Assembly: GCA_013398295.1 (NCBI GenBank) | Contig: VZSF01003928.1 | Span: 62,001 to 126,000 of the forward strand | Direction: 5' to 3' | From: Chionis minor | Lineage: Eukaryota > Chordata > Aves > Charadriiformes > Chionididae | DNA: 64,000 nt | Shown here: positions 47,735 through 60,827 of the stretch, one piece after another | How positions within the stretch are numbered: the stretch's first letter is position 1 | How the letters are laid out: every line of letters starts with the position of its first letter | Notes under the pieces: model-generated | Seen by the model: the letters and a program-made list of their open reading frames with translations, nothing else | The model's database searches: none | Told to the model about the DNA's origin: nothing | Translations under genes and position numbers: made by a program

Positions 47735-47735
47735 N
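47735..47735. other. Ambiguous base (N)
   Basis: A single N follows GGAGTTGGGG. It is an assembly ambiguity next to a G run, with no gene affected. Confidence 0.99.
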
Positions 47736-48699
47736 CTATATCCACTACTTGGTCATCTTTTGGGACCTGCCTATTTCCCCCAGAAATTTCCAGGGAAATC
47801 CTGGCTACATTTAGTTTGGCTGGGGTACAAGGCTATTTTTAGGGAAACAAATAAACGGCTGAAGATCCATTTTTAATTTTCATTTAGATCTAGGATTTAT
47901 ATTTTATTTGTTAATTTTGCTTTAATCTCCTTGTCCTTCATTACTCCCTGACTTTCACAGCAGGGGAGAGGAAGGACACAGGGAGGAGGGTGAGGAGTAG
48001 GACTCAGTGGGAGCAGTGATGAGGAAGGTACTGAAAGAGGGAAGAGAGTGAGGGAGAAAGAGTATTGTTGACAGCATCTGATCCTCTGATTAATGTATTT
48101 CTAAGCAGATTAACCGAATCCCAACTGCTCTATGCCAGGTTTCTTCTCTAAGCTTCTCTCTCCCCCATGTAAACAAAAAGATGAAAATTTCCTCTCAGCA
48201 AAGATCCAATGTACTGACCAGAGCTCTGGCAGACCCCCTACCCTCATGTAGCACAACACTATTGGGCACAGGAGAAGGAGGAAGTATGGGTCTGTGGAGG
48301 TAACCTCTATCTTTAAGCATATTTTGTGCTCTTTCTTTCACCTCCTCAGGTGACTCCTGACTTGTCCATCTTCAGGAAGTGTCAAAGGATGCCAATAGTG
48401 ATGGGGGAAGATGACGAAGCAATGGCTGGTACTATTTTGGTCCCAGAGGCACATGAGAAGTTGTGATCTTGTTATGTTTTGCTTATCCATTGCTGCTCTC
48501 CATGGCACCCACACAGGGAGGAAGAGAGGGAGAAAGGTTGGTAAGAGCATCGCCAAAAGAGGTGGTGGGAACCACTAAACACAACCCACTTCTTCATGCC
48601 CTGCTCCACCAAAACCTTCACAATGACTCACTACAAGAAATAAACATTGCTGCTTCAACCCAGATTCTTGGAACATTTAGTAGTCAGTAGTGGACCAAA

Positions 48700-48785
48700 C
48701 CCCCACAACCCTGTATCACTGTCCTGATTTTATAGATGGGGAAATTGAACATAGGAGAGACTTCTCCGAGGTCAGTGGCGCAGCC
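48700..48785 (+). repeat. MIR-like SINE relic
   Basis: TGATTTTATAGATGGGGAAA followed by TTGAACATAGGAGAGACTT and GAGGTCAGTGGCGCAGCC matches the familiar MIR core plan (ATTTTACAGATGAGGAAACTGA, then an AG-rich part, then the AAGGTCACACAGC block). Diverged, plus orientation. Confidence 0.6.
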
Positions 48786-51265
48786 TCATTCACATGAGCT
48801 GAGTTACAGGCATTTTTCCAGGTCACAAGATCAGCGTCGGCTGAATAGGGGTTCTCTAATGAGTCTCTGAACTTAGCCTCCAAGTTTATTTGTTTCCGGA
48901 CCTTGTGAAGCAACCCCTCTGCCAGTCAGTCTCCAGCCTTGCTCCCCAAGGACAGGTTTGCCATCTCTGCTAGCAACAACCACGGTGGTCATGCGATGTT
49001 TCTCCCTGTCTAACACTGAGCTCAAAGACCATGCCTGCCTTCAAGCATTGAAGCATTGCCAACCTATCTTGAAAGGGAGCTGGGAGGACAGAAGAACCTC
49101 CTGTCCCCTCTCCTCTCTTACAGCCGCTCATTTTTTCAGTCCAGGTTTCTTCCTGGCATTCTGCCTTCGCCTGAGCAACAAGTGGCTGAAACTCTCACAG
49201 ACCCCCACCACCCTCTTTGGGTTAGAAGAACTCCCCTTAAAAGAAAAACCTTAAAAGTGAGGTTTTTCTGTATCTCCTACCAGGGAAGGAAAGCAGCTCT
49301 TGCAATGAACAGCCAACACAGCATAGCTGGTGAAACCACTCAGAAATAAGAGGAATTCCCATTTGCTCAGCTGCCCATCTTGCCCTGCTCAAGTCATGAT
49401 GAGCACTTCAAAAATTAAGCCAAAGACACGCTAAAACTAAAATGCTGATTTTGCCACCCAGTGACTGTTCCTAACATAAATTCTCCCCAAGAAGACTCCA
49501 CCACACACAACTTTTAAATGAAACACTTCAGATCTTATTGCACTATACAGCACGGGGTTTTCCTACTGATGCCTTTTCATTAAGAAAATTACAAGAAAAT
49601 TCCTGCGCTGCAAATGGAAGTGGAGATTGTGACTAAATAAGAATATACAGAGTCAGTTAAGACTGTAGGGAAAAGATAAGGGCAAGGGGAAAAAAAGCAA
49701 ATGAATTTATGTTGCCTAAGGCACTGAAGGGAAAAAGAAGGGATTTACAAATTCATCAGGAAGAGAAGCAGCACCAGAAAGAAGGTAGGTTCATTAATAA
49801 ATGAGGATGAGGATGAAATTAATGGTTCAGAAATGGCTGAGCAGCTTTCTTAAATCTGTCCTTAGCCAGTAGAATGCAGAGAGGAAGTTTGGACTAGAAA
49901 GGAGGAAAAAAAGCAAGTTTAAAAAACCCAGAAGCATAAAGAACTTGAAGAATGATGTGTCCACAAACCAAATAAAGCAAAAGACATCCTAGAACTTAAT
50001 CCGGAAAAGACAGAGGCGTTTTTAAAAAGTATTTTTCACTTCAGCAGAATTAATATAGGGCTGAATGTTAAGCAATCTATACATATAAACACCTACATAA
50101 ATGTATGCAAGATCAGGAGCCTAATTTGTTATGGCAAGGCATTGACAAACGTATTATCCTAGTGACAAATAATCTGACAATTTACATTGAACTAGGGAGG
50201 CTCCACAAAACCAAGCAAAAAGCAAACATAATAAAGATTTTCAATAAGGAATAGAGCTGGCAATGTTTAATTCCAAGTCGATATCTATCCCTAGTGAAAT
50301 AATGAAACAAATATGAAGGGTCATTAAGAATCCAAAGAATAAAAACACATGCAATACACAAGTGAAAATCTTTTGCTTTTTAATACATGTGCACAACCAG
50401 CTAGCAGTAAAGGGAATTTGAAGCTTCAGGAATTTGAAGGATTTGACATTGCCGCACTGTGTCAGTTTGACCAGAACCAACAGCCCATGGATCAAAAAAC
50501 TGGCCAGAGGTACCAAAAGAAAATATGCTTTGTTGTACTGGGAAATGACAAATGATGTGCCAAAGGGTTTACATCCGTGTTGGTCTTATTAAACCAGTGT
50601 CACAGGAAACCAACACTAACTGTCCATGAAATTTGCAGCTGATGCCCTACAGAGAAATTGCAAATATAATGGAGGACAAAGAAACAGGCCCTCGATGAAC
50701 ACAGAGTTCCTAAAAATTAAGCATGTGTGGGCAATGGTCTGAAAGTTAAAGCAGAGAGTAGCATGAGTGGGACAGAAGATGATTGAATCTAGACTCATCA
50801 AAGCCACAAGCTGAACCCAACAAAATAGAAAAATGCAGGTAACGTCCCTCGAGAGCAATAATCCAAAAGATAGATACTCAGCAGGAGGGAGAAAGCACAG
50901 AAGCTATTTTGTTCTCTGAGACTTGCGGTTACAGAAAATAGCAAATAAAAAATCTTGATGTGCTATATTAGCAAAACAGGCTCTTGCAATTTTGGGCGGG
51001 GAACAGAGGGGCAGCCCATCACAGCAGAGGGAGGGAGGAAAGAGTTTCTGCACCATTTCAGTGCTACCAGCCCAAGAATTCAATTTTGTTCATTCTGTCA
51101 GTTTTTCCTCATCAGCAATAAGTGAGCAGCGGACTAGAAAAAAATCAGAGGTGATAGATAAACAGACCTGGAAGAATTTATTAAGAAGACTAAGTACAGC
51201 TTATTAAGGAACAACCCCAAGGAAGTAAACTGCAAAATATAGTTGATGCATGTAAGTACTGCAGA

Positions 51266-51500
51266 GTGGGAGGAGGTAAGAAGTAGGAGCTATGAGATTA
51301 AATGAGAAGAGAAGAGAAGAGAAGAGAAGAGAAGAGAAGAGAAGAGAAGAGAAGAGAAGAGAAGAGAAGAGAAGAGAAGAGAAGAGAAGAGTGGGAAAAG
51401 GTAAGGAAGAGGAGGTAGGGGATTAAAAGAGAAGAGAAGAGAAGAGAAGAGAAGAGAAGAGAAGAGAAGAGAAGAGAAGAGAAGAGAAGAGAAGAGAAGA
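51266..51500 (+). repeat. Duplicated (GAAGA)n pentanucleotide satellite
   Basis: Two pure or nearly pure pentanucleotide arrays, about 51304-51390 (17 units) and 51428-51500 (14 to 15 units). Each is preceded by a related leader of about 37 bases starting GTGGGA and containing GGTAAG and GATTAAA (51266-51303 and 51391-51427). The larger unit is therefore a leader plus an array, repeated once with a period of 125 bases. The whole block is polypurine on the plus strand. Confidence 0.95.
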
Positions 51501-54475
51501 CCTTATATCAGGAAATAAGTTGGTTTGGTTCTGGTTCTGCCTCAGTGAAAATTAGTAACAGAAAGGAAAGAAGGGGCACAGAAAACAGGTATTGTGAGTG
51601 CATTCAAACCACTGCTGAGGCAAACCAGTATTGATGGGTGTTTCAGCAGCTCTGGCTAATCTTATGCCCATTAGCAACATGTGTAGTTACGTAAAAGAGA
51701 TACTAAGGCTCTAATTCCACGATTCATTACCATTATTAATACCGTGACATACAAATACATAATAAAGACCTCCCGTCCCCAGGGAGATCATGTTTCCAGA
51801 TGCTTGCTGACCACAAGAAGAGCTGGGAGAAGGGCACAGTTCCTGAATTCCTCTAAGCGCTACCATGCTGCGTAAACAGACTTGACCTCTTCTCCTGGAC
51901 AATGACGGAAATGAACATTTTTATCTCTCAGTGAAATTTAACTAATCCTAAACTGCAGGTAGGCCCATAGAGCACTAAATCCAGGGAGAAACATCCTCAG
52001 GCTCCTACGTATTTTCAGAAAGACAAATCCAGTCCGCAAGTCAGGAGATGTCCATGTCTGTTACTTAAGAGCCAATGAAGGAGAAAACAACAGTAATAGC
52101 GCTCAGCAGCCCTGAGGGCCTTCCTCTCAGCTGCTGCGAAAGGTCTGTGCTACTGCAGGCACAGGAAAGGACAGAGCACACTGGAGAGAAAAGTACTGGG
52201 AAGTGCCGCTGCTCGGTGGTAACTCATGTGACAAATTTGGCCACCCGTTACGCCCCTCACCACAGGATGAAACAGTGCTGTGATAGGGGCTTCCAGAGTC
52301 TTTGTCCACTTACCGAGATATATAGGCATCACCCGCCTGAGAGGTGTCTTCTTCAGGTTAATACACTTAATAGCCTTATTACAGTCATTCCTCATTTTCT
52401 GACGGCTAAATCCTGGCTTGCCCTGCCTTCATATGTTGTACTCTCAAGCAGATGGGATGCATACGTATATTCCCCACCATGTATTTCTGGCAGGGCCATA
52501 TGCAGCACAGTGTTAAGTGTTCCCAGGTCACCCAGTGGCAACAATACTCGGTTGCACCCTCGTGGTCCCAGAGAAGCAAGCTGAGCTGTTTGGGGGCTAG
52601 GACTGAAGACCTGCCTTCCTCCTAATATCTGGCAGAAGCACTTCACGAACCGCAATGCTTTTATCCAGCAAGCAGAAAAACTTCTGTACAGCTCACTTGC
52701 CCCACCCAGAGGCATTTTGCTCTGCATTCTGCAAATACCGAAGTTCTGCAGCCTCAAAGTTCCACAGGAGACTGGGGCAGATAACTGCTGTGTCACTGAA
52801 TTAAACTCCAGAAGCAGCAATGACGGTGGTGAGGGAATCCTACAGACCTTGACAATTACCAAGTTCAGGCCCTCTGGAGCCTTTCTTCAGACTCTCACGA
52901 GTTGTGGAATTGATCTGGAAACCACTCTATTAATGTTCTTTATTTTCCTCTCCTTCTCCCCAAGCAGCATCATCATTTATTAATTTATGATTAAATGAAT
53001 TATTGATTCTCACTGCACCTGCAGTATTTGCCATTGTCCTTCTCCCCCAGAGACATCTTTGACTGATGTGAGGATGGCAAGATGTCAGAGCGACAAAAAG
53101 AGGGAGAGAAGAAACTCGCTGCGTACAGGACCTCAAACAATTGTCCTCCCCACTGAAGTGCCGAGCTGCAGAGGATGGATGCAATGCACCAGGGTACAGC
53201 AATGGTGCCACCTTCTCAGATAGCAATGAAAAAAAAAGAAAGTGCAAAGTCAAATTGCTTCTGATAAGCAGGGAATGAGTAGCAGAGCTATTCATAGACA
53301 TTCAGCATGTGGGGAGGTATTAAAAAAAAAAAAAGAAAAAAAAAAGGTCTGACCCAAAGCAGAAGCTTTTGTTTTTATTCAGAAAAGTCAAGCTGCAGTT
53401 CTTTGAATACATCACTGAAAAAACCTTCCAGGCTTTTGGCTTTTGCCTTGCGATTACAATCAACAGATGGTGATTATTTCACAGGCTGGGGCATCTGGTC
53501 AGCTCCTAGCCAAACATAAATAAAAGACCTTTGCGTGATTTTATTGGGCGTTCTGGTCCAGAAACAAAAAGAACGTTGGGAGCAAAAGACAAAAGGTGAA
53601 AGAGAAGAGGTATTTAAAGTTCCCTGGTTTTGGAGATATTTTCTTTCCAAGAGAAAAGATGGGGGGAGAGCGGGGCGGGGGGGGGGGGGGAAATACAGTA
53701 TCTTTACAAAAATGTTCCCCTTACACAGATGATCAGAGCTCAACACTCCTGAAATTGATGGAAATTTCTGAGGCAGAATCTCCCTGTCATGAATTAAAGC
53801 TAAACCTTGACCCTTTATCTGGGCTTTGGAGGCCAGATAAACCTTCACCATTTTTTATAGCATCTTTGACCTAAGCCTAATTGTAACATGCCTCCCCTTA
53901 AAAAGTCTGGCAAGTTTTATTCCATCTGAGAACGGGAGGAACTCATGAAGGTACTGCTCCTGCTTTTCATCAGGGAAAAAGGACAACCAAGCCACCGCAG
54001 GGAAACACCCTCTCCCCATGCATCTTTGCGGCCGGAAGAGCTGCAATATTCTCCTTGAACTAACCACACAGAAAACATGCCTCCTGATTTTTGTCCTTCC
54101 TGGGCCCTCACTTCCCCATGAATCACTGCTTGCCCTGACTCCAAGTGGTGCGTGTCTGATCTGTGTGCCTGTCCATTGCCCACCCAGGGGCTGAACTCAC
54201 AACGGCAAGGAAAGACCTAATCGCAGCAGACGAATTACTCTCTTAGGTGGGAGATGCGGGGCTGTGTTTTGGGGAAAGGAGTTCCCGGATGACAGAGGTT
54301 TCTGGTGTGCATGTGTGCAAACACCCCCAACACCTCCCCCCCAGAAGAAATGCAATGGCCACATCTGTTGTCCCCGCACCCTGATTTTGTTACACTCTTG
54401 TTAGCCCACGGCTCTGTTTCACTCCCAGCATACATGAAAGGATCACAGGTTTTACCTCCCAGCAGCACAGGCACT
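51501..54475. other. Probable IGSF11 intron 1 / 5' region, part 4
   Basis: No gene recognised. The longest plus-strand open frame of this part (52075-52584, 169 codons) overlaps a 156-codon frame on the opposite strand (52392-52862), has no recognised domain and no splice context. A-rich sequence lies at about 53321-53346 and a G-rich tract at 53661-53690. Confidence 0.5.
53661..53690 (+). repeat. G-rich tract ending in G14, quadruplex candidate
   Basis: G6, AGAGC, G4, C, then G14 in 30 bases. Four or more G runs with short loops fit the usual intramolecular quadruplex pattern. Homopolymer length may be inaccurate. Confidence 0.8.
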
Positions 54476-54719
54476 ACAGAATCACAGAATCACAGCATCA
54501 TTTAGGTTGTAAGAGACCTTTGAGATCATCGAGTCCAACCATGAACCTTACACTGCTAAACCACTCCTAAACCATGTTCCTCAGCACCACATCTACCCAT
54601 CTTTTAAATACCTCCAGGGATGGTGGTTCCACCACTTCCCTGGGTAGCCTGTTCCAATGTTTGATAACCCTTTCCGTAAAGAAGTTTTTCCTAATATCTA
54701 ACCTAAAACAAACCTCAGG
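54476..54719 (-). mobile_element. CR1 LINE 3' end
   Basis: A 5'-truncated CR1 copy in the minus orientation. On the plus strand it starts with the inverted terminal repeats CAGAATCACAGAATCACAG, followed by GTTGTAAGAGACCTTTGAGA, TCATCGAGTCCAACCATGAA, CTAAACCATGTTCCTCAGCA, ACCTCCAGGGATGGTGG and AAGAAGTTTTTCCTAATATC. It belongs to the same broad subfamily as the copy at 34.5 kb. Only the 3' UTR and the extreme end of ORF2 remain. Confidence 0.96.
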
Positions 54720-55037
54720 GAGGTTAAGAGGAGGTTATTACTTATTACCTACCTCTCACCCAGCACCCCGACAGTTTCCCCCACTGCTTTGTTGCATATG
54801 AAAGTAGCTTTTTACCACCTCCCTGCTCTCCCCTTTACTATTGGTGGCACTGCAGGCCTGCCTCGCCTGGTCTGCAGAGAAGCTTCAGAGCCTTCATTGC
54901 TATTTTGTACTACAAGACTATGTCTGAAAATCTGGAAGGCACTCAGCCAGAGAGCAATTTTGTTAGGAAAACAAGGCAAACACTTTCTGTTCCTGCCTTA
55001 CACATGCCTCTGGGTTATTCAGCCATTATCTGCTAAA

Positions 55038-55062
55038 TTAAGGCCAGCACGGCTGGCCTTAA
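55038..55062. repeat. Perfect 11-base inverted repeat, 3-base loop
   Basis: TTAAGGCCAGC and GCTGGCCTTAA are separated by ACG and would form an 11-base-pair hairpin. There is no T run after it and no RNA gene is recognised around it, so a function is not shown. Confidence 0.9.
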
Positions 55063-58000
55063 GAGCCTGTCCTGTACCAAAGTCACGGCCAACTGTGACT
55101 TCCTAGCCATCGCCACGGGGTACACGTGGCTGTCTTGAACTCTCCGGCAGCTTGTGCAGAATCCTCACCCACCGCTTGCGAACACACAAGCCCTGCTCTC
55201 ACAGACAGCACGAGGAAAGAGATGAGGATCTCCTCCAGGTTCCCCACCATCACAGCTTGCCTTATGACGTGCCACTGAATGGTTCCTGACCCCCTCCCAG
55301 GGAGAACTGGCGGAATTTGGCCATTTCATTACATTATCGGCAGGACTGCAAGCAAGAATGGAATTAGATGCCTGCTCTCTAGCTGAAGAGGACTGTGAGG
55401 GACACCCTCCGGCCCCATTTATACAGCGGCATCAGAAGGCAATGGCAAAACAGTGCCCGAGGTAGGGCAGGGGGCATGGATGGGTAATACAGGAGTGAAA
55501 TCTCTGCAGAGAACACAGATACATTGTGGGATGAAGGAAGGAAATTACATTACACTCTACATGTACAGGGAACAAGCTTGGCTCTGAAATAAAGGAGCAG
55601 CACGCTACCCCACTGCCTCCTATTAAATTGATGGACTACATGGCTGTGCCCAGGGCTTCTCAAGATAAAAAGGTTCATTTCCTTAGAGAACAAGGTTTTG
55701 ACCTTCACGACCTTACTGGGCCTGTGTGCGTTTACCCATTTTAATTTCAGATTAGCATCTCGCATTTTCAGTACCTAGGGGATTACTGTTTTCGCCTGTG
55801 CAGTTCATAAAAGTATCGGTTACCCTCCCCCTTGTTCACAAAATCAAGGCAGATCTGACCAGATGGCACATGCTCCTGCGCTCTGTGTCAGGCTGCATTA
55901 ATTCAGGGGAAATGAACTCTCCTCCAAAACTATATTTATTTCAGACACCGCCATGCCCAGTTGCTGGGCTGTCCTCAGGAAAACCTAGAGCCAGCTCTTT
56001 TCGATGAGCTTAGCAGGGGAAAAAGGATGGCAAAGGCCTTTCTGGAAGTCTCGGGTGCCAGGAAGGAGGAGTACCCACAGGCTCCCCGGCAGCTGGCAGT
56101 ATTTCAGTGCCCCTTCCCCAGGACCCTGAGGCAGTAGCTGTTTCCCTAATGCTCAAAGCATCATGAAGCAGAAGGTGCTCCCACACCTTGTTGGACCAGC
56201 CCGGTAACATCTTAAGGCAGCGCTACTGGAACAGCTCAGCCTTTTTGGGGAGGTTGCATTACACGGCCTTGCTAGGATCAGGATTGGAACAAGCAACAGA
56301 GAAAGGCGAAAGCTGTTCTGGTATGGTGGAGGGTGTGCGACTCGAGTTACTATCTAGATCCATCTCTTCAACAGGCCCACTTCTGCAGGGTTTAGGCAAG
56401 GCATCTCACCTATTTATAGCTCTGGCCATGCTGCCCGTTGATGGCCCATTTCCTCCACCTTCTGCTGGAATAATTCTCCCCATAGCTGGAGACAGTACAG
56501 TATGAGTGCTGGAAAGAGAGTCTGATTGGGTAAGAAATGCCCTTTGTTCCTCTCTGTAAAATGTTATTTACCGACTTATATAGCACATATAACAACACCT
56601 AAGTGCTATACTATAATTAGTAAAATCATGCAGAGAAATTGTTCATGTGGATAATGATACTTTGCATCCTCCCATGTGGGTAGTTTAAGGTTGAATTAAT
56701 TCATGTTTGCCCAGCTTCACAAGATCTATGGAAGAAAGGCTATTGTTATGCAAATAATTATTAATAATGACTCCTCCTGTGCTGCTCCCCATTAAATGTG
56801 CTCAATTTATAAGTCAAAGGGTGTTTTTCTCCTTGCTGCTAAAGAAACTTGGTTCCACAAATGGAAATGTTGGTGTCAGTGTACCTGGCAGGGGAGGACA
56901 GCTCTGAAATGAGGGTGCTTCTTTGAGTCTGAAGGCTCACCTTCTGGATATACTACAAGCAATGTATGTGACCCTGGAAGTCACTTGGAAGAGTGGTCAC
57001 ACCACCTACTCAAAGCATCAAACTCAGACACAATTCAGAGGATCTCAACACAGAGGCAAGCCCATGCAGAGGGAAATTCAGGCCACCAAGTGCCATATAA
57101 TTTGCCAAGAGGTGAGTAATTATCTTCATTTCACAGACTGAAGCACAAACACTTTTGACAATAAAGCAACTCTGTGAGCTATGGTGAGTATAAATACACC
57201 ATACACATAATGCTCCAATCCTACATTAAATAAGCACAGGTGTCTAACAAAGACAATTTTTAAGAACACTGGGGTCTCAATGTAGGTTTGGTATCACAAG
57301 CACAGTCCTTTGGAACAGATGTGAAAAACCGCTCCACAGCTGGCTGCTAAGCTCCCTGAGAGGTCCCCCACTGTAGATGAAGGCAGAACCACACAGAGTA
57401 AGTAGATAAGGAATTTCATATTGGACAAGGCTTCTCCTGTGCTACAGGGTGTATAGTGAGCCGCACAGGACTCACACCAACACAATACCCACAGGGCTGC
57501 TACATGACCAGGTGTCCCTCAACAAATTCTCTTTATTTTTTCCTCTAGTAAAACAATGAGGGCAGAAAAAGAGACATTTGGCTATTACCACAGTCTTTTT
57601 AGAGCTTCATCAGCCCTGTACAGGACTAGTCTGATGTCTTATAAAAATAACAATTTTGCCCACATGCTGTGCAAGGCTGCTTGCAGTTAGGACACATCAG
57701 CTTTACTGTGCTATTTCCACACAGGAAACAGCCATCAGCACAGCAGGTCTGATGCGCTCCAAGCCTTCATGCACACTTACTTTGGTGAGGGATTTCTCAA
57801 ACAGAAACACAGAGAAGCAAGAATTAAGTTCCACCTTTGGTTCCCAAGGCAGTAGCTTGTGTGCACAGGGCTCCTGGGCAGGATAGGTTCTGACAGAGGT
57901 TAATAGGCGCCCCTCAAGTAGTCACCCTCCAACACTGACAAACATTTTTGCAGCGTTCCCACTGCGCCAAAGTTTGGAGATGCCCTGGGCATGACACAAA

Positions 58001-60254
58001 GTAGTAAGGTTTGAGATGGGTGTCTTCCTGCATCTTCAGCAGCTGCGGACACTAGAGAATCTGCAGTCAGAACTTAGCTCAAGGAGGGGTCTGAGGACCA
58101 AAAGAGACAGAAATGATGCCTGCTCCTCTCCCTGTAGTTCTGCAGATGCAATCCAGCTAAGTATCAAGGCAAATTGATTTGTGCCACATGAATGAGCAAG
58201 TGTGAGGTGAAGACACTCCTGGAACTGATGTGGTAGAAAGAAGGTCCTTCTCCATTTTATTTATCTGCTACCCTGCTTTCACAGTAGGTGTGATAAATAG
58301 ATACTAATCACTGCTGCAGACGGTCCGGTCCAACATTCAGATGTATGCCCTTCCCCGAGGCCCCTGGAAGAATGTAAATTGTGTGTATTTGCGTGAGAAA
58401 TATAGCCAGCCGCACTGCTTGCAGAGGCCTGCAGATTTGCTCATTCAGTCACCCCAGTCCCAGGCAGAAGCACTTACAGTCCACCTGCAATTACCCAAAA
58501 TCTCCAAGAAACAGACCGAGGTGTTGTAGTGTATGGATGCTGGTGTGGCTGCCAGGAAGAAAAGCACGTGCCCTAAGCCCTGCAGAGCAGTGTGTGTAGA
58601 ATCTGATAGCTAAGGGATTCCCTAGTGATTTCAGCAAGCTGATAGGAAACGCCCTAGAACAAGTCTTTTTTGAACTGTAGCAAATTTAACCTAAGAAAGC
58701 TCTTCTTCACTGTCTTGTTTTCAGCTGAGGGGAAGCCAGATTTTTGGGTAAGGTTTCCAGCCACCAGGAGCGACGGCTTCACGTTCTGGCATACATGAAT
58801 CCCTTCAATGTTAACTCCACAACTCAGGTGCAATTAGCCTAGAGGTAAAGCTCAAGGTTTGCAGTTTACCATCCCAGATAAGGATGCTGTTCATGATCTT
58901 GCATTGTGCTGGTAAATCACAGAAACGATGCACTTGCCAGGGTCACAACAGCACACCTACTTCCTCAGCGCTCTGGTTAAACTTACTTTTTCCAAGAGGA
59001 ACAAAACGCTTCTTGAGCAGCAGAATATCTGAAGCCTGATTTTCTGCAGCTGTCTGGTATGTGGCTTCTCAGGTGTCCAGTAACTCATCCGGCCATTGCA
59101 GAGCTGAATAGCACCCTCCCACCTCATCTCCAGCAACCACGAGTTCCCTGTCTTTCTTTAACAAGTTACTCATGAATGACCTCATGAATGATCCTCGGTG
59201 ACTTTTTGGTTAGCTCTTGCTCTTCCTGTAAAGGCCAGGTTTGCCACTGGAGTATATTTGCTACCTGGAACCTGCGGGTTTCACTGGTAGGGGAGAGGCA
59301 CGTACATGCAGCTTTCATCAGGGCAGAGGCCTGAGCAGAAGTATTCAAGAAACAGAGCAGCTGTCTCTTTCTTGGATGCAGTTAGCTGTCTGATTGCTCT
59401 CTTGTAAGACTGGCCCTGTGGGATAGTTGTGACACATGACTGCAGTGCAAACATTGCACGTGTTCCCTAAGCAGGGAGTTACGCAGGATCTAGTACAACT
59501 TTCGTGTTACAGGTAATATATGAGCAACATCAGGAGAAGAAACACTAATTAGATGACTTACGAGCTCTGAAGAGACCAGGCAAGAGGTGAATCAAAAGAC
59601 TCCTTCCCAGACCTGCAGACTAGTCACTGACCAGTGAACTGGCATCGGTCTTGACAGTCGTGTCTACTATGTGTCTTGACAGTCAACTGCACTATCAGCT
59701 CTCCAGGAAGCAGCTTGAGACTCACGATGAGCTGCTTCATGTAACGGGTATCCCCAGCATCAAGGCCAAAATGATGAAGGCCAAAAATTTCACATACCAT
59801 GTCTGCCAGGCCGTGAGAAATGCCAATATTTTGTGCTGTGTCAGAGGTACAGCCCAAGAGGAGGAAACGGGTTCCAGATTTCACAGTTCAGCGATCCCCT
59901 AGATCTGCTGCGGAAGAACATCACTGCTCTCTGCAAGTTTGGAGGAAAAGGAGAAAGACCTAAAATATCCCCTGCTAGTCCATCTGGGGAGGAAATCCCA
60001 CCACAGTTCACTTACACACAGTACACACCAGAAATGCAGGACTCAAATATATGGGAAGATGCTTTTCCAAGGGGGGAATGTGCAATTTCACTTATTTACA
60101 GCAATGCTCCACAGTCCTTTCCTATTCTACCAGCAGCTCAAAAGACTGACAGCCAGCATGAGAAAGCCATTTCAGGATCAGCCTTTGTCACAGAAAAGAT
60201 GCTGTCAATAAATCACATGCTTGTGAGTTACTCTGGCCAACAAGATACCCCAGT

Positions 60255-60330
60255 ATAATCAACCCCCCCATTTTACAGACTGTTAAATTGAGACAGGAAG
60301 CATTGACCTGACCTGCTATGATCCCACAGG
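60255..60330 (+). repeat. MIR-like SINE relic
   Basis: CCCCCCATTTTACAGACTGT, then TTAAATTGAGACAGGAAGC, then ATGATCCCACAGGCAACGAA follows the MIR core order (fraction of ATTTTACAGATG, AAATTGAGGC, GTCACACAGC). Diverged and short. Confidence 0.5.
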
Positions 60331-60812
60331 CAACGAATGACCAAGGCAGGAGCAGCAGCTCTCCCTAGCCTCCCAGGAAGGCGCACAAACAGGAATAAAG
60401 AAGACGCATCTGCTTTCTTGCTGCTCTGCGTCGTCCTTTCGAAATCCCTCCTGTCTACAGGCTTGCGATGCACTCTTGGCACTCATGTCAACCCTCCATA
60501 TACACCATTGATCACAGACCAGGCTTCACAGGACACTTCCCACTTGTTTGTTCACTAATGAATATTGTTTTAAAAAAGTAAGAAACGGGGGGGTTGGAAA
60601 AACGAGGGAGCGTGGAGTGAAGGCTTCCGCTGTGCTCAGTCTCTATGGAAATAATCCACAATGCTAATACGTCCTAAAATGGTAATAAAGCCTGTGTTCT
60701 CTTATGTAATCCCATAGTAAGAAAGAGCTCTGTCGGCTTGCCTGACAAATGATATCTCTGTAACCTTGGAGGGGATTATTACTAAAAAACACAGGGTGGA
60801 AAAACAAAGCGG

Positions 60813-60827
60813 CACACACACACACAC
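60813..60827 (+). repeat. Short (CA)n run
   Basis: About seven CA units. Too short to be remarkable. Confidence 0.9.

Larger units (their letters stand above)
34768..51265. other. Probable IGSF11 intron 1 / 5' region, part 3
   Basis: No gene recognised in about 16.5 kb. AT-rich sequence at 36250-36720 and a moderately CpG-rich patch at about 39600-39900 stand out. MIR-like relics at 37605-37745 and 48700-48785, a 17-base A run at 44130 and one ambiguous base at 47735 are listed separately. Remaining open frames are below about 140 codons, overlap on opposite strands and carry no domain that I recognise. Confidence 0.5.

Noticed and set aside
52075..52862. Overlapping 169-codon (plus) and 156-codon (minus) frames
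   Set aside because: Neither shows a domain, splice sites or codon bias; frames of this length are expected a few times by chance in 64 kb read in six frames.
59624..60258. Minus-strand 86-codon and plus-strand 141-codon frames that looked compositionally protein-like
   Set aside because: No family could be named, no exon borders were found, and the plus frame runs directly into a MIR-like relic. An ancient unclassified repeat is possible but unsupported.
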